Source of the DNA: Prochlorococcus sp. AG-409-K04
GTDB lineage: Bacteria > Cyanobacteriota > Cyanobacteriia > PCC-6307 > Cyanobiaceae
DNA: 59,300 bases
NCBI GenBank assembly: GCA_003215555.1
Contig: QCKE01000008.1
Coordinates: forward strand, 1-59,300
Direction of reading: 5' to 3'
Numbering within the stretch: position 1 is the stretch's first letter; the number at the start of each line of letters is the position of its first letter. The position numbers and the translations under genes were made by a program. Shown here piece after piece: positions 42,350-52,130 of this stretch. Under the pieces are notes generated by a model. The model was not told the DNA's origin. It saw nothing but the letters and a program-made list of their open reading frames with translations, and searched no databases.

Positions 42350-44209
42350 TCAAGGCATAGTACTTTCTGCAAGCAAGTTTTTTAAATCTTCTCCTTCAAT
42401 TACTTCTTTTTCAAGGATTTTCTGTGAGATTGATTCAAGCAAATTTATATTTTTCCGAAGAATATTTAATGCATTCTCATGAGCCTCATCCACAAGGCCT
42501 CGAACTTCTTTATCAATAGCTTGAGCAGTAGCATCACTTACAACTCTTCGTGGATTATTGTTTCCTCCCAAAAACTGACCACCTCCCTGTTTATCATAAG
42601 CTAAAGGACCCAAGATATCACTCATTCCATAAGTTCCTACCATCTGCTCAGCAATGTCAGTTGCTCTTTGCAAGTCGTTAGAGGCTCCAGTAGTAACCTT
42701 ACCAAAGACGATTTCTTCTGCAGAACGTCCACCTAACAAAGTTGCAATTTGTCCCTTCAATTCTTCTTTTGAGTTCAGGAACCTCTCTTCAGTTGGTAGC
42801 TGCAAAGTATAACCAAGAGCACTCATCCCTCTAGGCACTATAGAAATTTTTGCTACTTTGCTGCCTCCAGGCATCAAATGGCCAACAATTGCATGCCCTA
42901 CTTCATGGTAAGCAACTACTTTCTTTTCATCATCTTGAAGCACCCTGCTTTTCTTTTCTAAGCCTGCTACAACTCTTTCAATAGCCTCATTTAAATCTTG
43001 TTGTTCTACTGAAGTTCTTTTGGCTCTTGCAGCCAACAATGCTGCTTCGTTAACCATATTAGCCAAGTCTGCTCCAGCAAAACCACTTGTTGCCTGTGCT
43101 ATTGATTCCAAATCTATTTTTTCTGCCAACTTAATCTTTTTTGTATATATATCAAGAATTGTTTTTCGACCAGCCAGATCAGGTCTATCAACTAAAACTT
43201 GCCTATCAAAACGTCCTGGTCTTAAAAGAGCAGCATCTAACACCTCTGGTTGGTTGGTTGCGGCCAAGACAATAACAGGCTTATCGGCAGAAGAGAATCC
43301 ATCCATTTCAGTTAACAACTGATTCAAAGTCTGCTCTCTTTCATCATTACCACCAACAACTCCCATGGAACCAGATCTACTTTTACCAATGGCATCTAAT
43401 TCATCAATAAAAATTATGCAAGGAGCTTTTTTCTTTGCTTGCTCAAACAAATCTCTAACCCTTGCAGCTCCAGCCCCAACAAACAGTTCTACAAATTCTG
43501 ATCCTGAAATAATAAAGAATGGCACCTCTGCTTCCCCAGCCACAGCTTTGGAAAGCAGTGTTTTACCTGTTCCTGGAGGACCAACTAATAAAACACCTTT
43601 TGGAATTCGCGCACCTATATCTGAGTATCTCTGAGGCCTCTTTAGAAAATCAACAATCTCAGTCAATTCATCTTTTGCTTCATCAACGCCAGCCACATCA
43701 TCAAAAGTTACTCTTGACTCTTCATCTGGAACATAAACTTTAGCCTTACTTTTAGTAAAACTGAGAGCACCTTGAGCTCCTCCTCCGCCCATACTGCGAC
43801 GAGCAAAAAATTGAAGTACTAAAATAAAAATCAATGGGGGTACAACCCAACTTAAAATCGTGGTGAAAATATTTGGTTTTTTAGGGGGTGCTGCAGCAAA
43901 TTCAACGCCTTTGTTTTCTAAGCGTTGAGGCAAATCCATATCAAATATGGGAGTTGTTGCTAAAACCGATGGAGCCCCTTCAGCAGGAGAAGACAATTCA
44001 TATCTAATTTGATCTTGAGTGATATATGCCCTTTTAACATCCCCATCATTCACTTGATTGATAAACAATGAATAAGGAACCCTAGGCACCTGCATATTTT
44101 GATTAGGGAAGAAACTGCTAAACAAAAGCAAAACCCCAAACCCAATTAAAATCAGGTTAATTATTCCAAATCTACGATTCGGCTGATTCTCGTCTTGACG
44201 AATCGGCAT
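42350..44209 (-). CDS. ftsH: ATP-dependent zinc metalloprotease FtsH
   Basis: This membrane-anchored AAA+ protease of about 619 residues degrades damaged thylakoid or plasma-membrane proteins. Two membrane spans flank a short lumenal domain; the AAA module has Walker [13 protein letters not shown], Walker [12 protein letters not shown] and an SRH region with RPGRFD; and the zinc site is HEVGH. I choose the ATG at 44209 ([15 protein letters not shown]), the start seen in cyanobacterial homologues; an in-frame start 11 codons earlier is unlikely. Cyanobacteria have several FtsH copies; which one this is, relative to photosystem II repair, is not decided here. Confidence 0.96.
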   Translation of the reverse strand: MPIRQDENQPNRRFGIINLILIGFGVLLLFSSFFPNQNMQVPRVPYSLFINQVNDGDVKRAYITQDQIRYELSSPAEGAPSVLATTPIFDMDLPQRLENKGVEFAAAPPKKPNIFTTILSWVVPPLIFILVLQFFARRSMGGGGAQGALSFTKSKAKVYVPDEESRVTFDDVAGVDEAKDELTEIVDFLKRPQRYSDIGARIPKGVLLVGPPGTGKTLLSKAVAGEAEVPFFIISGSEFVELFVGAGAARVRDLFEQAKKKAPCIIFIDELDAIGKSRSGSMGVVGGNDEREQTLNQLLTEMDGFSSADKPVIVLAATNQPEVLDAALLRPGRFDRQVLVDRPDLAGRKTILDIYTKKIKLAEKIDLESIAQATSGFAGADLANMVNEAALLAARAKRTSVEQQDLNEAIERVVAGLEKKSRVLQDDEKKVVAYHEVGHAIVGHLMPGGSKVAKISIVPRGMSALGYTLQLPTEERFLNSKEELKGQIATLLGGRSAEEIVFGKVTTGASNDLQRATDIAEQMVGTYGMSDILGPLAYDKQGGGQFLGGNNNPRRVVSDATAQAIDKEVRGLVDEAHENALNILRKNINLLESISQKILEKEVIEGEDLKNLLAESTMP

Positions 44210-44303
44210 GATCCAAAAATTAATTAAGTACAAAGTTAACAAATATGTGCTGATCCGATTTAAAAAATTAGGTGGGAGAACCGAACGAGAAGAAAATCAA
44301 TAG

Positions 44304-45410
44304 CTACACATCTCTAGTTACAAGAACATTTAATACAAGATCTTTTTCAACTTTAAATAAAGAAACATCATTAAAAGTTAAGACCTGATCCATTGAAGTA
44401 AAACCCAAGTCAGCAAGTGGGGTCATTGCATTAAATCCGCCTAAGAGTTTTGGAGACAAATAAACAAATATTTCTTGTACGCAATTTTGCTTTATTGCAC
44501 TAGTTGCAAGAGAGCTGCCACATTCCCAAAGAACTTTGTTGCATCCTTTTTCAGCCAAGGTCTCTAATAATCTTTTTGGACTGCTTTCTTCTAAAAGAAT
44601 TTTTTCAGGTCCTTTAGGTAGTTTCTCCAACAGTTTTTTAGAACTTTCTGGTCCAAAGCAAATAGCTGTATCAGCTTCTTTTATGTCCCACAATCTTGCA
44701 TCCTCAGGCAAATCTAAGGATGAACTCAACACAACTCTTAAAGGCTCAATCTTTGATAATCCTCTACTTGTCAAAAGCGGGTTATCAGTCCTTACAGTTT
44801 GGCCACCAACAATTACAGCATCACACTTTGCTCTAAGAGCATGAACTTGCTTTCTTGATTTTGGACTGCTTATCCATTTACTTGAGCCATTAGGCAAAGC
44901 AATACGTCCATCAAAACTCATTGCCCATTTCAAAATACCCCAAGGTCTTCCAGTCCTAATGCGATAAAAAAAAGCTCTATTTAAGAAGGCTGCTTCCTTC
45001 TCAAGCACCCCCGTAACAACTTCAACTCCAGATCTCTCCAAACAAGAAATTCCTTTACCAGAAACCCTAGGGTCTGGATCTTTAACAGCTACAACAACTC
45101 TGGATAAACCCGACTCCAAAATTGCATCCGTGCATGGCGGGGTTTTTCCATGATGGCAACAAGGTTCAAGGTTTACTAATAACGTGCCGCCCTTAGCAGC
45201 CTTTCCTGCCTGAGACAAAGCTTCAATTTCAGCATGGTGATCTCCTGCAGCGAAATGAAAGCCCTCTCCAACAAGATTTTGTCGAGAATCTAGTATTACA
45301 GCACCAACAAGTGGATTTGGACTGGTTTGCCCTTCAGCTAAAGAAGCTAAATGCAATACTCTATTCATCCAAGGCACCCAAATTTCTTTTTTCAATTCTT
45401 GTTTTGCCAT
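44304..45410 (-). CDS. ribD: Bifunctional riboflavin deaminase/reductase
   Basis: This 368-residue protein has a deaminase domain with the zinc-site HAEIEAL and PCCHHGKTPPCTDAI, and a reductase domain with LKWAMSFDGRIA, SSPKSRKQVHALRA and GGQTVRTDNPLLT. It performs two successive steps of riboflavin synthesis. It overlaps the DUF3122-like gene by 19 bases at its start. The ATG at 45410 is accepted, though a methionine 14 residues in also precedes the conserved SLAEGQTSPNPLVGAV. Confidence 0.95.
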   Translation of the reverse strand: MAKQELKKEIWVPWMNRVLHLASLAEGQTSPNPLVGAVILDSRQNLVGEGFHFAAGDHHAEIEALSQAGKAAKGGTLLVNLEPCCHHGKTPPCTDAILESGLSRVVVAVKDPDPRVSGKGISCLERSGVEVVTGVLEKEAAFLNRAFFYRIRTGRPWGILKWAMSFDGRIALPNGSSKWISSPKSRKQVHALRAKCDAVIVGGQTVRTDNPLLTSRGLSKIEPLRVVLSSSLDLPEDARLWDIKEADTAICFGPESSKKLLEKLPKGPEKILLEESSPKRLLETLAEKGCNKVLWECGSSLATSAIKQNCVQEIFVYLSPKLLGGFNAMTPLADLGFTSMDQVLTFNDVSLFKVEKDLVLNVLVTRDV

Positions 45411-45916
45411 TTTGTCTCAATAGAATTAATCGAACGCCACTCACTCACAAGATAAGGCGGTATAGGGATCTCACTAAAACCATTTTGCAAGTGCAAGCGT
45501 AATGGTCTATCAATTTTTATATCATAAAATAAAGATTCCAAGTCAAATTCTGCTGCAGCATCGCGATTATCTTTTGCCAATAAAAGATTACTTAAAGTGA
45601 CATCTTTAAATACCAAGGATTTAATTCCTGCTTGAACATCCAAATTTGTAGGGTGATCCAATCTCAAACTTCCGTTAAATCCAACTATCCGCAAAATTAA
45701 TTTATCTTTTTGATCCTTATAAACTATTAATTGCCAAGTTTGTGAATCTAGATCTTTCAAATTTTCCAAACTTCTTTGCAATTGCTCCCCTTGATTATTT
45801 TTAAAATTTTCTAAATGAGCGTGAGCCAATTCAGGGTTGAAGAATTGAGTACAACTAAAGATCAAAAATATTGGAAGGATACACCTAAGAAATTTTTCAT
45901 AGCAAATTTTAATCAT
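45392..45916 (-). CDS. DUF3122-like cyanobacterial protein of unknown function
   Basis: The protein of about 174 residues begins with a signal-like segment (CILPIFLIFSCTQFF then AHAHL), so it is probably exported or membrane-attached. The rest is a beta-rich domain with QTWQLIVYKDQKDKLILRIVGF and RPLRLHLQNG, resembling the cyanobacterial family DUF3122. I choose the ATG at 45916 because it overlaps the previous gene by 8 bases; an earlier in-frame start 10 codons upstream is less likely. No function is known. Confidence 0.75.
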   Translation of the reverse strand: MIKICYEKFLRCILPIFLIFSCTQFFNPELAHAHLENFKNNQGEQLQRSLENLKDLDSQTWQLIVYKDQKDKLILRIVGFNGSLRLDHPTNLDVQAGIKSLVFKDVTLSNLLLAKDNRDAAAEFDLESLFYDIKIDRPLRLHLQNGFSEIPIPPYLVSEWRSINSIETKWQNKN

Positions 45917-46163
45917 TTTGCATTCCCTCCGAATCCAACAGTGCATCCAGAGTGATTGAGGAGGTAACTAAAGAATGATATTTTGCCAGAACACGACGAT
46001 TACGATCCAACCATTTGGCTGGATCAGATGTATTAATTCCAGAAGAATCAAACATTGAACCTTCTGAGTCCATTAACTCCAAATCATTTTGTTGTTTAAT
46101 AAGAGCAATCAAAAGCTCATGCTGTCTTTGCCTCCGGCTAGTATCTTTATTTATTTGGTTCAT
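45909..46163 (-). CDS. Small conserved-looking hypothetical protein
   Basis: This 84-residue acidic, soluble protein has the segments HELLIALIKQQNDLELMDSE and DPAKWLDRNRRVLAKYH. No family is recognised. I take the ATG at 46163 over a TTG four codons earlier. It heads the minus-strand unit with the DUF3122-like gene and ribD, overlapping the former by 8 bases, and faces cobL across a 73-base divergent gap. Coding is supported by the tight overlap and by an unbroken frame in A+T-rich DNA. Confidence 0.65.
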   Translation of the reverse strand: MNQINKDTSRRQRQHELLIALIKQQNDLELMDSEGSMFDSSGINTSDPAKWLDRNRRVLAKYHSLVTSSITLDALLDSEGMQND

Positions 46164-46236
46164 TGGGTTATTCAATGAAATCTTTTAAAGGCATAAAGAA
46201 TCTAATCAACGATCCTTAAGAAAGAGTTTTTTCAAA

Positions 46237-47535
46237 ATGGTAAGCAACAAAAAATTTCCAACAAAAAATTCAATTCCTCTAAATATTATCGGAATCTCTG
46301 ACTCTGGGGTTGAAGGGCTTTCATCACATCTGCAAAAAATAATCTTATCAGCAAAGAAAATTGCAGCACCTAAAAGAACATTTGTTTCTTTTACTAATTG
46401 GTGGAAAAGAAATAATCCTCATAACCCATTACCAGAATTATTTGCAACTGAACAAACAAATAAATTAATTGACTGGCTAATAAAACGAGATCAAAAAACA
46501 GTTTTACTTGCAAGTGGCGATCCTCTATGGTTTGGTATCGGAAGAACATTATTAAGTCATTTCAATTCAGAAGAATTAATTTTTCATCCTTCTCCTACTT
46601 CTTTACAACTGGCATTTTCGAAAATCAAAAAACCTTGGCAAGACACATGCTGGGTGAGCTTACATGGAAGAGATGTAAATCCATTAATTGATCTTCTAAA
46701 AAAAACCCCTAATTCTATTGGAATTCTTACAGATCCAAAGCAAGGGGGCGCTCAACAAGTAAGAGATATTCTCCATGCATATGCTTTAGAAACTATTTAT
46801 AAATTTTGGATATTTGAAAAACTTGGCGCCAAAGAAGAACGCGTCTATGAGATTAATTCCCAAGAAAAATTACCCTTATTAGACCCTCTACATTTAGTAG
46901 TATTAATTAAAGAAAATAAAAATTCAAAAAATTTTAAAAATATTCCTCTTTTTGGTATTGAAGATAGTTTTTACTCAACATATGAAGATCGCCCCAGTCT
47001 TATTACGAAAAAAGAAATTCGAATTCAAATATTAGCCAATCTTGAGCTGCCAAAGCAGGGAATAATCTGGGACATTGGTGCAGGGGTAGGCAGTATTGGT
47101 TTGGAAGCACTAAGGATAAGGCCTGAACTCAAACTTCTTGCAATTGAAAAAAGATTAGGAGGAAAAAAATTGATTAATGAAAATGCTAAAAGACTTTCAG
47201 TTCATCCAAGCAAAGTTATTGAAGATGATGCTATTTCCCTTTTTAAAAGTGGAAAAATTCCAAAAAACCTTTCAAAACCAAATAGGATCATAATTAGTGG
47301 AGGAAACTTCGAGAAATCAAGCCTTCAACAAATTTCAAATCGACTCGAACCTGAGGGAATTATTGTTATTCCTTTAGCAACTCTAGAAAAACTAGAACAA
47401 ATTTCGTTAATATTAAAAAAGGAAGGATTTAACGTACAAATAAGTCAGCATCATGCTTTTAGAGGAATTCCATTAAAAGATGGAACTCGTCTAAGCCCAA
47501 TCAACCCTATATTTATAATCAAAGCTAAATTGTAA
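46237..47535 (+). CDS. cobL: Precorrin-6Y C5,15-methyltransferase (decarboxylating), CbiE-CbiT fusion
   Basis: The 432-residue protein joins the CbiE methylase (PLNIIGISDSGVEGL at the N-terminus and LLASGDPLWFGIGRTL in the middle) to a CbiT-type Rossmann methyltransferase (IIWDIGAGVGSIGLEALRI). It methylates and decarboxylates precorrin-6Y in cobalamin or pseudocobalamin synthesis. It starts with ATG, is convergent with nadK, and ends 24 bases from it. The architecture matches CobL of aerobic-type and cyanobacterial pathways. Confidence 0.93.
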   Translation: MVSNKKFPTKNSIPLNIIGISDSGVEGLSSHLQKIILSAKKIAAPKRTFVSFTNWWKRNNPHNPLPELFATEQTNKLIDWLIKRDQKTVLLASGDPLWFGIGRTLLSHFNSEELIFHPSPTSLQLAFSKIKKPWQDTCWVSLHGRDVNPLIDLLKKTPNSIGILTDPKQGGAQQVRDILHAYALETIYKFWIFEKLGAKEERVYEINSQEKLPLLDPLHLVVLIKENKNSKNFKNIPLFGIEDSFYSTYEDRPSLITKKEIRIQILANLELPKQGIIWDIGAGVGSIGLEALRIRPELKLLAIEKRLGGKKLINENAKRLSVHPSKVIEDDAISLFKSGKIPKNLSKPNRIIISGGNFEKSSLQQISNRLEPEGIIVIPLATLEKLEQISLILKKEGFNVQISQHHAFRGIPLKDGTRLSPINPIFIIKAKL

Positions 47536-47559
47536 TCATAAACTTTTGAAGAACAATAA

Positions 47560-48474
47560 TTAGTTCTTATTCGGTTTAGCAATATGAGGCAATCCCCAAC
47601 CCAACTTATTACCAAGCACTTGAAAAAACTCATGGTCGACTAAACGAATGAAGCGTACAGGATGATCGCTTTTCCTTATCAAGACTCTATCCTCTGGCCA
47701 TACATAGCATCCTGCAGTGCCATCAACAACCATCATCAATCTCTCTGGTGTTGCAGGGAAAACAGTTACAGGTTCTAAATCGCTAAAAACTAATGCTCGT
47801 GACGCTAGAGAGTGAGGAGCAATAGGAGTTAACTGTAGTACTGGACAATCTGGGGTAATCACTGGTCCACCTGCACTAAGAGAATAAGCTGTCGACCCAG
47901 TCGGAGTGGACAAAATAACTCCATCAGCAGAGATATCAACAGGTGCATGTCTACCTATTGATATCTCAAAATGACACATACTTGTCAAAGGTTCTCGATG
48001 CAATGCCATCTCATTAAGGCACAAAGCTTCCCAGCGCCTTTGATCCCCCCTCAAGACAGTCACAACAAGACTAGTTCTTTCTTCAACATCCCACTGATTT
48101 AATAAAACCTGTTCAACAGCTTTGTCTAAATCCAACAAGTAAGTTTCAGTCAGAAACCCCAAATGTCCAGTATTAATAGCAAGTATAGGTACTTTTATAG
48201 GCGCTGTTTGGCGTGCTGCGGAAAGGACTGTTCCATCGCCACCTAATACTATGGCCAACTGAATTGAAGAATCAAAACCTTCTGGTATACAAGCATTGTA
48301 TCCAAGTGTTCTCATATGTTGATCAGGATTAGCAAAACCCACCATTCCACCTGAACTGCTTGCGCGTATTACGTCATATCCTTCTTTTTCAAATTTTTCT
48401 TGAATCCTTTGAGCCGTCTTTAAAGAAAGCTCCTTCCCATCATTAAAAATTAATCCTAACCTAGGCAAAGACAA
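47560..48474 (-). CDS. nadK: NAD kinase
   Basis: The 304-residue enzyme phosphorylates NAD to NADP. It has the diagnostic [30 protein letters not shown], and the [23 protein letters not shown] substrate and metal loop. The start is TTG at 48474; a second TTG two codons in would give the common MPRxGLI start, and neither is excluded. It lies about 80 bases downstream of pheS and converges on cobL. Cyanobacteria usually have two NadK paralogues; which one this is was not determined. Confidence 0.94.
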   Translation of the reverse strand: MSLPRLGLIFNDGKELSLKTAQRIQEKFEKEGYDVIRASSSGGMVGFANPDQHMRTLGYNACIPEGFDSSIQLAIVLGGDGTVLSAARQTAPIKVPILAINTGHLGFLTETYLLDLDKAVEQVLLNQWDVEERTSLVVTVLRGDQRRWEALCLNEMALHREPLTSMCHFEISIGRHAPVDISADGVILSTPTGSTAYSLSAGGPVITPDCPVLQLTPIAPHSLASRALVFSDLEPVTVFPATPERLMMVVDGTAGCYVWPEDRVLIRKSDHPVRFIRLVDHEFFQVLGNKLGWGLPHIAKPNKN

Positions 48475-48556
48475 AATTCATAAACTATCTATTACTCTAA
48501 TTTAAAACTTATTTTTAGTTAATTTACACAAAGTAAATTAAAAGATAATTGCAAAA

Positions 48557-49564
48557 TTAGAATTGCTCCAAAAACCTCAAATCACTTGTATACAGCCTTC
48601 TAATATCATCTATTCCATGACGAACCATACAAAAGCGTTCAACGCCTAACCCAGCAGCAAATCCACTCCAACGCTCTGGATCAATTCCTAAGCCATTTAG
48701 CACAGAAGGATCCACCATTCCACAACCCATCACTTCAAGCCATTTACCTCTCCATTGAACATCAACCTCAGCAGAAGGTTCTGTAAAAGGAAAATAACTA
48801 GCTCGAAATCGAACTGGTAAATCACCAAAAAAAGATTTTAGAAAAGCCAAAACTGTTCCACGAAGATGACTAAAATCCAAACCTTCATCAATTGCTAAGA
48901 CTTCTACCTGATGAAAGACAGGCGAATGCGTTGCATCTATAGCATCACGTCTATAAACTCTCCCTGGCGCAACAATCCTTATTGGAGGAGGATTCTTTTC
49001 CAAGCAGCGAATTTGTACGGGTGAAGTATGAGTTCTAAGAAGTAAATTATTATTCAAATAAAAAGTATCTTGCATATCCCTAGCAGGGTGATCTTCTGGA
49101 ATATTTAAAGCAGCAAAATTGTAATAATCGCTTTCAATCTCTGGCCCTTCTTTTACCTCATATCCTAGGCCACAAAAAAGATCTACTATTTGTTCTGTTG
49201 TTGTAATCAATGGATGTCTATGCCCAAAAAGCTTGCCTGAAGAAGGAGCTGTAACATCAATCTTTTCACTTGCAATCAACTCTTCTAAAGCTTTTGATTT
49301 AAGCACCTGCAATCTTTCTGCAAGAAGCTCTTGCAGAGAATTCTTCAATAAATTAGCCCTTTGTCCAATAATTGGACGTTCTTCATTTTCCAAATTTTTC
49401 ATTGAACCAAGAACTTGTGACAATCGACCTTTCTTTCCCAGTAATTGAACACGCAAATTTTCAAGTGATTTTTTATCACTCGCGTTAGTAATATCACTAG
49501 CAGCTTCCCCTTCCAACCTCTCTAGGTCTTCAATTAGCTGCACAATGGAAATTTTCTGACTCAC
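48557..49564 (-). CDS. pheS: Phenylalanyl-tRNA synthetase alpha subunit
   Basis: This 335-residue class II synthetase subunit has an N-terminal coiled-coil tRNA-binding arm (residues about 1-85), motif 2 [26 protein letters not shown], and motif 3 [18 protein letters not shown]. The Phe pocket segment [10 protein letters not shown] is present. It works as an alpha2beta2 enzyme with PheT, which is not in the window. The start codon is GTG at 49564. It is divergent from surE over 70 bases, which should contain both promoters. Confidence 0.97.
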   Translation of the reverse strand: MSQKISIVQLIEDLERLEGEAASDITNASDKKSLENLRVQLLGKKGRLSQVLGSMKNLENEERPIIGQRANLLKNSLQELLAERLQVLKSKALEELIASEKIDVTAPSSGKLFGHRHPLITTTEQIVDLFCGLGYEVKEGPEIESDYYNFAALNIPEDHPARDMQDTFYLNNNLLLRTHTSPVQIRCLEKNPPPIRIVAPGRVYRRDAIDATHSPVFHQVEVLAIDEGLDFSHLRGTVLAFLKSFFGDLPVRFRASYFPFTEPSAEVDVQWRGKWLEVMGCGMVDPSVLNGLGIDPERWSGFAAGLGVERFCMVRHGIDDIRRLYTSDLRFLEQF

Positions 49565-49634
49565 AGTAAAAAAAACTCTTATACAAACTTTAAACAGGTA
49601 AGGGTACTAATTTGATAAAGATAAAAAATCAACA

Positions 49635-50444
49635 ATGAATCCTTTGAAAATCTTAATTAGTAATGATGATGGTGTTTTTGCTGAAGGGATACGGTCTCTA
49701 GCTATTGCTGCGGCTCATCGGGGACATAAAGTCACCGTTGTCTGTCCTGACCAAGAAAGGTCTGCAACAGGGCATGGACTAACCTTACAATCACCTATAA
49801 GAGCCGAAAGAGCAGATGAGCTATTTTGTAAAGATATAAAGGCCTGGGGATGCAGTGGAACTCCTGCAGACTGCATAAAACTTGCATTAAATGAACTCCT
49901 TGATGAAAGGCCTGATTTAATTCTTTCTGGAATCAACCATGGTCCTAATCTAGGTACCGATATTTTTTGCTCTGGAACGGTGGCAGCTGCTCTTGAGGGC
50001 ACCTTAGAAGGAATACCTTCCTTAGCAGTAAGCATTGCAAGCTTTAACTGGAAAAAATTCGATTTAGCCCATGAGATTGCATTAAATATTGCTGAAAATG
50101 TCTTAACTAAAAAATGGCCTCAAAATTTACTTCTTAATTTAAACATTCCGCCATGCGAATCCTCAGAAATGGGAGAAATTTCCTGGACTAGATTATCTAT
50201 AAGACAATACCAAGAACAATTTAGTAAACGAACGGACCCCAAAGGAAACACGTATTATTGGATGGCAGGAGAAGCAGTCAAAGACCTTGAATCTGCAGGT
50301 GAAGGACCAAGTCATTGGCCGAGTGATGTTTCTCAAATAGATGCAAAGGGTCCTTCCCTTACACCAATCCAACCAGACTTATTTTGGAAAGGAAGCATTA
50401 AAGATTTACCAATACTAGAAAAAGGTAACTATTTAACTCGATAA
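49635..50444 (+). CDS. surE: 5'-nucleotidase SurE
   Basis: The 269-residue metal-dependent phosphatase of the SurE family cleaves 5'- and 3'-nucleotides and polyphosphate. The N-terminus [14 protein letters not shown] holds the metal-binding DD pair; APDQ is here [29 protein letters not shown] and [11 protein letters not shown] (here [11 protein letters not shown]) follow. The start is ATG and the length is normal for cyanobacterial homologues. It converges on a small membrane-protein gene, with a 16-base overlap of their 3' ends. Confidence 0.95.
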   Translation: MNPLKILISNDDGVFAEGIRSLAIAAAHRGHKVTVVCPDQERSATGHGLTLQSPIRAERADELFCKDIKAWGCSGTPADCIKLALNELLDERPDLILSGINHGPNLGTDIFCSGTVAAALEGTLEGIPSLAVSIASFNWKKFDLAHEIALNIAENVLTKKWPQNLLLNLNIPPCESSEMGEISWTRLSIRQYQEQFSKRTDPKGNTYYWMAGEAVKDLESAGEGPSHWPSDVSQIDAKGPSLTPIQPDLFWKGSIKDLPILEKGNYLTR

Positions 50445-50992
50445 ATTCTTTGAAGCAACCAAAGAGAAAAAATCAACCCAATTAAATGAGCAAATAAAAC
50501 TTGAGTATTACTTAAAACAGATAGCATTTCGAGTGAAGTAATAGGGTAATTTTCCATCGCTCGTACGCCTGCTCCAATTGATATTCCAGGCGCCTGCATT
50601 GAAGCTTGAACAAAAAGAGCTCCTGCCAATGATTGATAACCAACAGAAGAAAATACCAATCCCAACAGATCAACTATTAAGCCTCTTTTCAATAATCTAC
50701 TTGTCTCACCTCTACTAGGCCGAGCCTGGCTATTTATGGCTCTACCAGTAAGTACTATCAACCATCCCTGCCAAAGGCTGTATAACAATAAAAGAAACGC
50801 CAAACTGGTTAGGGATAAACCTGGACCTAATCCCAAGGCTCTTTCAGAATTCCTCGCCAGACTGCTTCCTACATTGTTAAAAAGCAACACCCCCACCACC
50901 ACAACTCCAAGTACAGTTTGGATCCAAAAACGAATCCATCCCATTCGACGCATGCCTAAAGCAAGTAAAGGAAAATCAGGCTGCTCAGCCAT
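50429..50992 (-). CDS. DUF3611-like membrane protein
   Basis: The protein of about 187 residues has four hydrophobic spans, starting near [15 protein letters not shown], with a central [19 protein letters not shown] and a final [16 protein letters not shown]. It resembles the DUF3611 family of cyanobacteria and plastids, function unknown. I choose the ATG at 50992 (MAEQPDF) over one three codons upstream. The divergent gene ribF begins close by, within about 60 bases. Confidence 0.8.
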   Translation of the reverse strand: MAEQPDFPLLALGMRRMGWIRFWIQTVLGVVVVGVLLFNNVGSSLARNSERALGLGPGLSLTSLAFLLLLYSLWQGWLIVLTGRAINSQARPSRGETSRLLKRGLIVDLLGLVFSSVGYQSLAGALFVQASMQAPGISIGAGVRAMENYPITSLEMLSVLSNTQVLFAHLIGLIFSLWLLQRIYRVK

Positions 50993-51016
50993 CAAAATCA
51001 CGGCATTTATTCAAAC

Positions 51017-51961
51017 TTGCCACCTAATCAAGAAAATTGCACGTTAATCTTGATATCAGTTTGCTCTCCACTTCAGGCTCATCTCCCAACAGCATTAGCT
51101 CTTGGGAGTTTCGATGGTCTTCATGCAGGTCACATAAAAGTTATAGAAGCAATTACATCTAAAAAGCTTGGTATCCCTACAGTTGTTAGCTTCTGGCCTC
51201 ACCCAAGAGAGGTGCTTTATGGCGAATCAAAACTAAGGCTATACCTTCCTGAAGAGAAGGCATCTTTGCTCGACCCTTTAGGAATTGAACAACTAGTTCA
51301 AGTCCCATTTGACCTATCTTTAGCCTCTTTAAGTGCTAAAGACTTTTTCAATAAAATTCTAAGAGACACACTCCAAGCGCAACATATTTCCGTAGGGGAA
51401 AACTTCAGATTTGGCAAAAACAGAGAAGGAAATACAACCACATTAATAGATTTGGCCAAGTTCTCAAATATTGAGATATCAGTTACCAAAATCATTGAAG
51501 ATTGTGAAGGAAGAATGAGTAGTAGCAGAATCAGAGCTGCCATAAAAAAAGGGAATCTAGAAGTCGCTAAAAATCTTTTAGGGCGGGATTACACCTTCAA
51601 TGGATTAGTTGTGCCTGGAAAAGGTTTAGGGAAAAAGATAGGTTGGCCGACAGCGAATTTAGAAATTGATAATAGAAAACTTCTACCCGGTCCAGGAGTC
51701 TATGCAGTATTAGCAAAAGAAACTGATTTAGAAGATTTTGTTCCAGCTGTAATGAATTTAGGCACCCAGCCAACTATTGATCCAAATGCACCTTCAGCTA
51801 CTGAAGTACATATCTTAAAAAAAGAAGTCAATCTCAAAGGGAAAGAATTATGTATCAAACCAATTAAACTAATAAGAACTCAAAAGAAATTTGCAAGTCT
51901 TAGCGATCTAAGCAATCAAATTAAAATTGATTCAGAAAAAGCCATTGCAATTTTATCTTAG
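51017..51961 (+). CDS. ribF: Bifunctional riboflavin kinase/FAD synthetase
   Basis: This protein of about 303-314 residues makes FMN and FAD. The N-terminal FMN adenylyltransferase domain has LGSFDGLHAGHIKVI and SSSRIRAAIKKGN, and the C-terminal kinase domain has GKGLGKKIGWPTANLE and VMNLGTQPTID. No ATG start exists at the expected place: TTG at 51017 gives the longest form, while TTG at 51050 gives a start closer to known homologues, MISVCSPLQAH. It is the second riboflavin-related gene in the window, with ribD 6 kb away. Confidence 0.94.
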   Translation: MPPNQENCTLILISVCSPLQAHLPTALALGSFDGLHAGHIKVIEAITSKKLGIPTVVSFWPHPREVLYGESKLRLYLPEEKASLLDPLGIEQLVQVPFDLSLASLSAKDFFNKILRDTLQAQHISVGENFRFGKNREGNTTTLIDLAKFSNIEISVTKIIEDCEGRMSSSRIRAAIKKGNLEVAKNLLGRDYTFNGLVVPGKGLGKKIGWPTANLEIDNRKLLPGPGVYAVLAKETDLEDFVPAVMNLGTQPTIDPNAPSATEVHILKKEVNLKGKELCIKPIKLIRTQKKFASLSDLSNQIKIDSEKAIAILS

Positions 51962-51969
51962 ATATAGAA

Positions 51970-52095
51970 TTAAAGAGGCTGAGGATAGGCGTTAGCCAGT
52001 CCCCAAACCACAAAAAAACCTATACCTCCTAACAAAACAACTCCCCAAATCAGCACATTAGTACTTTCAAAATCAGCCTTTTCCATTGATTTCAT
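51970..52095 (-). CDS. Small single-span membrane protein, 41 residues
   Basis: An open frame of 41 codons fills the space between ribF and thiE on the opposite strand. It encodes a charged N-terminus (MKSMEKADFESTN) followed by a Gly- and Val-rich hydrophobic helix (VLIWGVVLLGGIGFFVVWGL) and a short polar tail. The ATG at 52095 or the one three codons later (52086) could start it. The clear membrane-helix layout and the exact fit to the gap support coding; small one-span subunits are common in cyanobacterial thylakoid complexes, but I cannot name one. Confidence 0.7.
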   Translation of the reverse strand: MKSMEKADFESTNVLIWGVVLLGGIGFFVVWGLANAYPQPL

Positions 52096-52130
52096 CAAAA
52101 ATGAAGCTACTTAAGGTTGACACGAAATAA

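Noticed and set aside
43020-43743. Several long plus-strand frames opposite ftsH
   Set aside because: They are shadows of the strongly supported ftsH frame, with no motif or start context of their own.
47549-47568. Short inverted repeat AAGAAC/GTTCTT between cobL and nadK
   Set aside because: Only 6-base arms with an 8-base loop, and no clear T tract, so it is not a reliable terminator.
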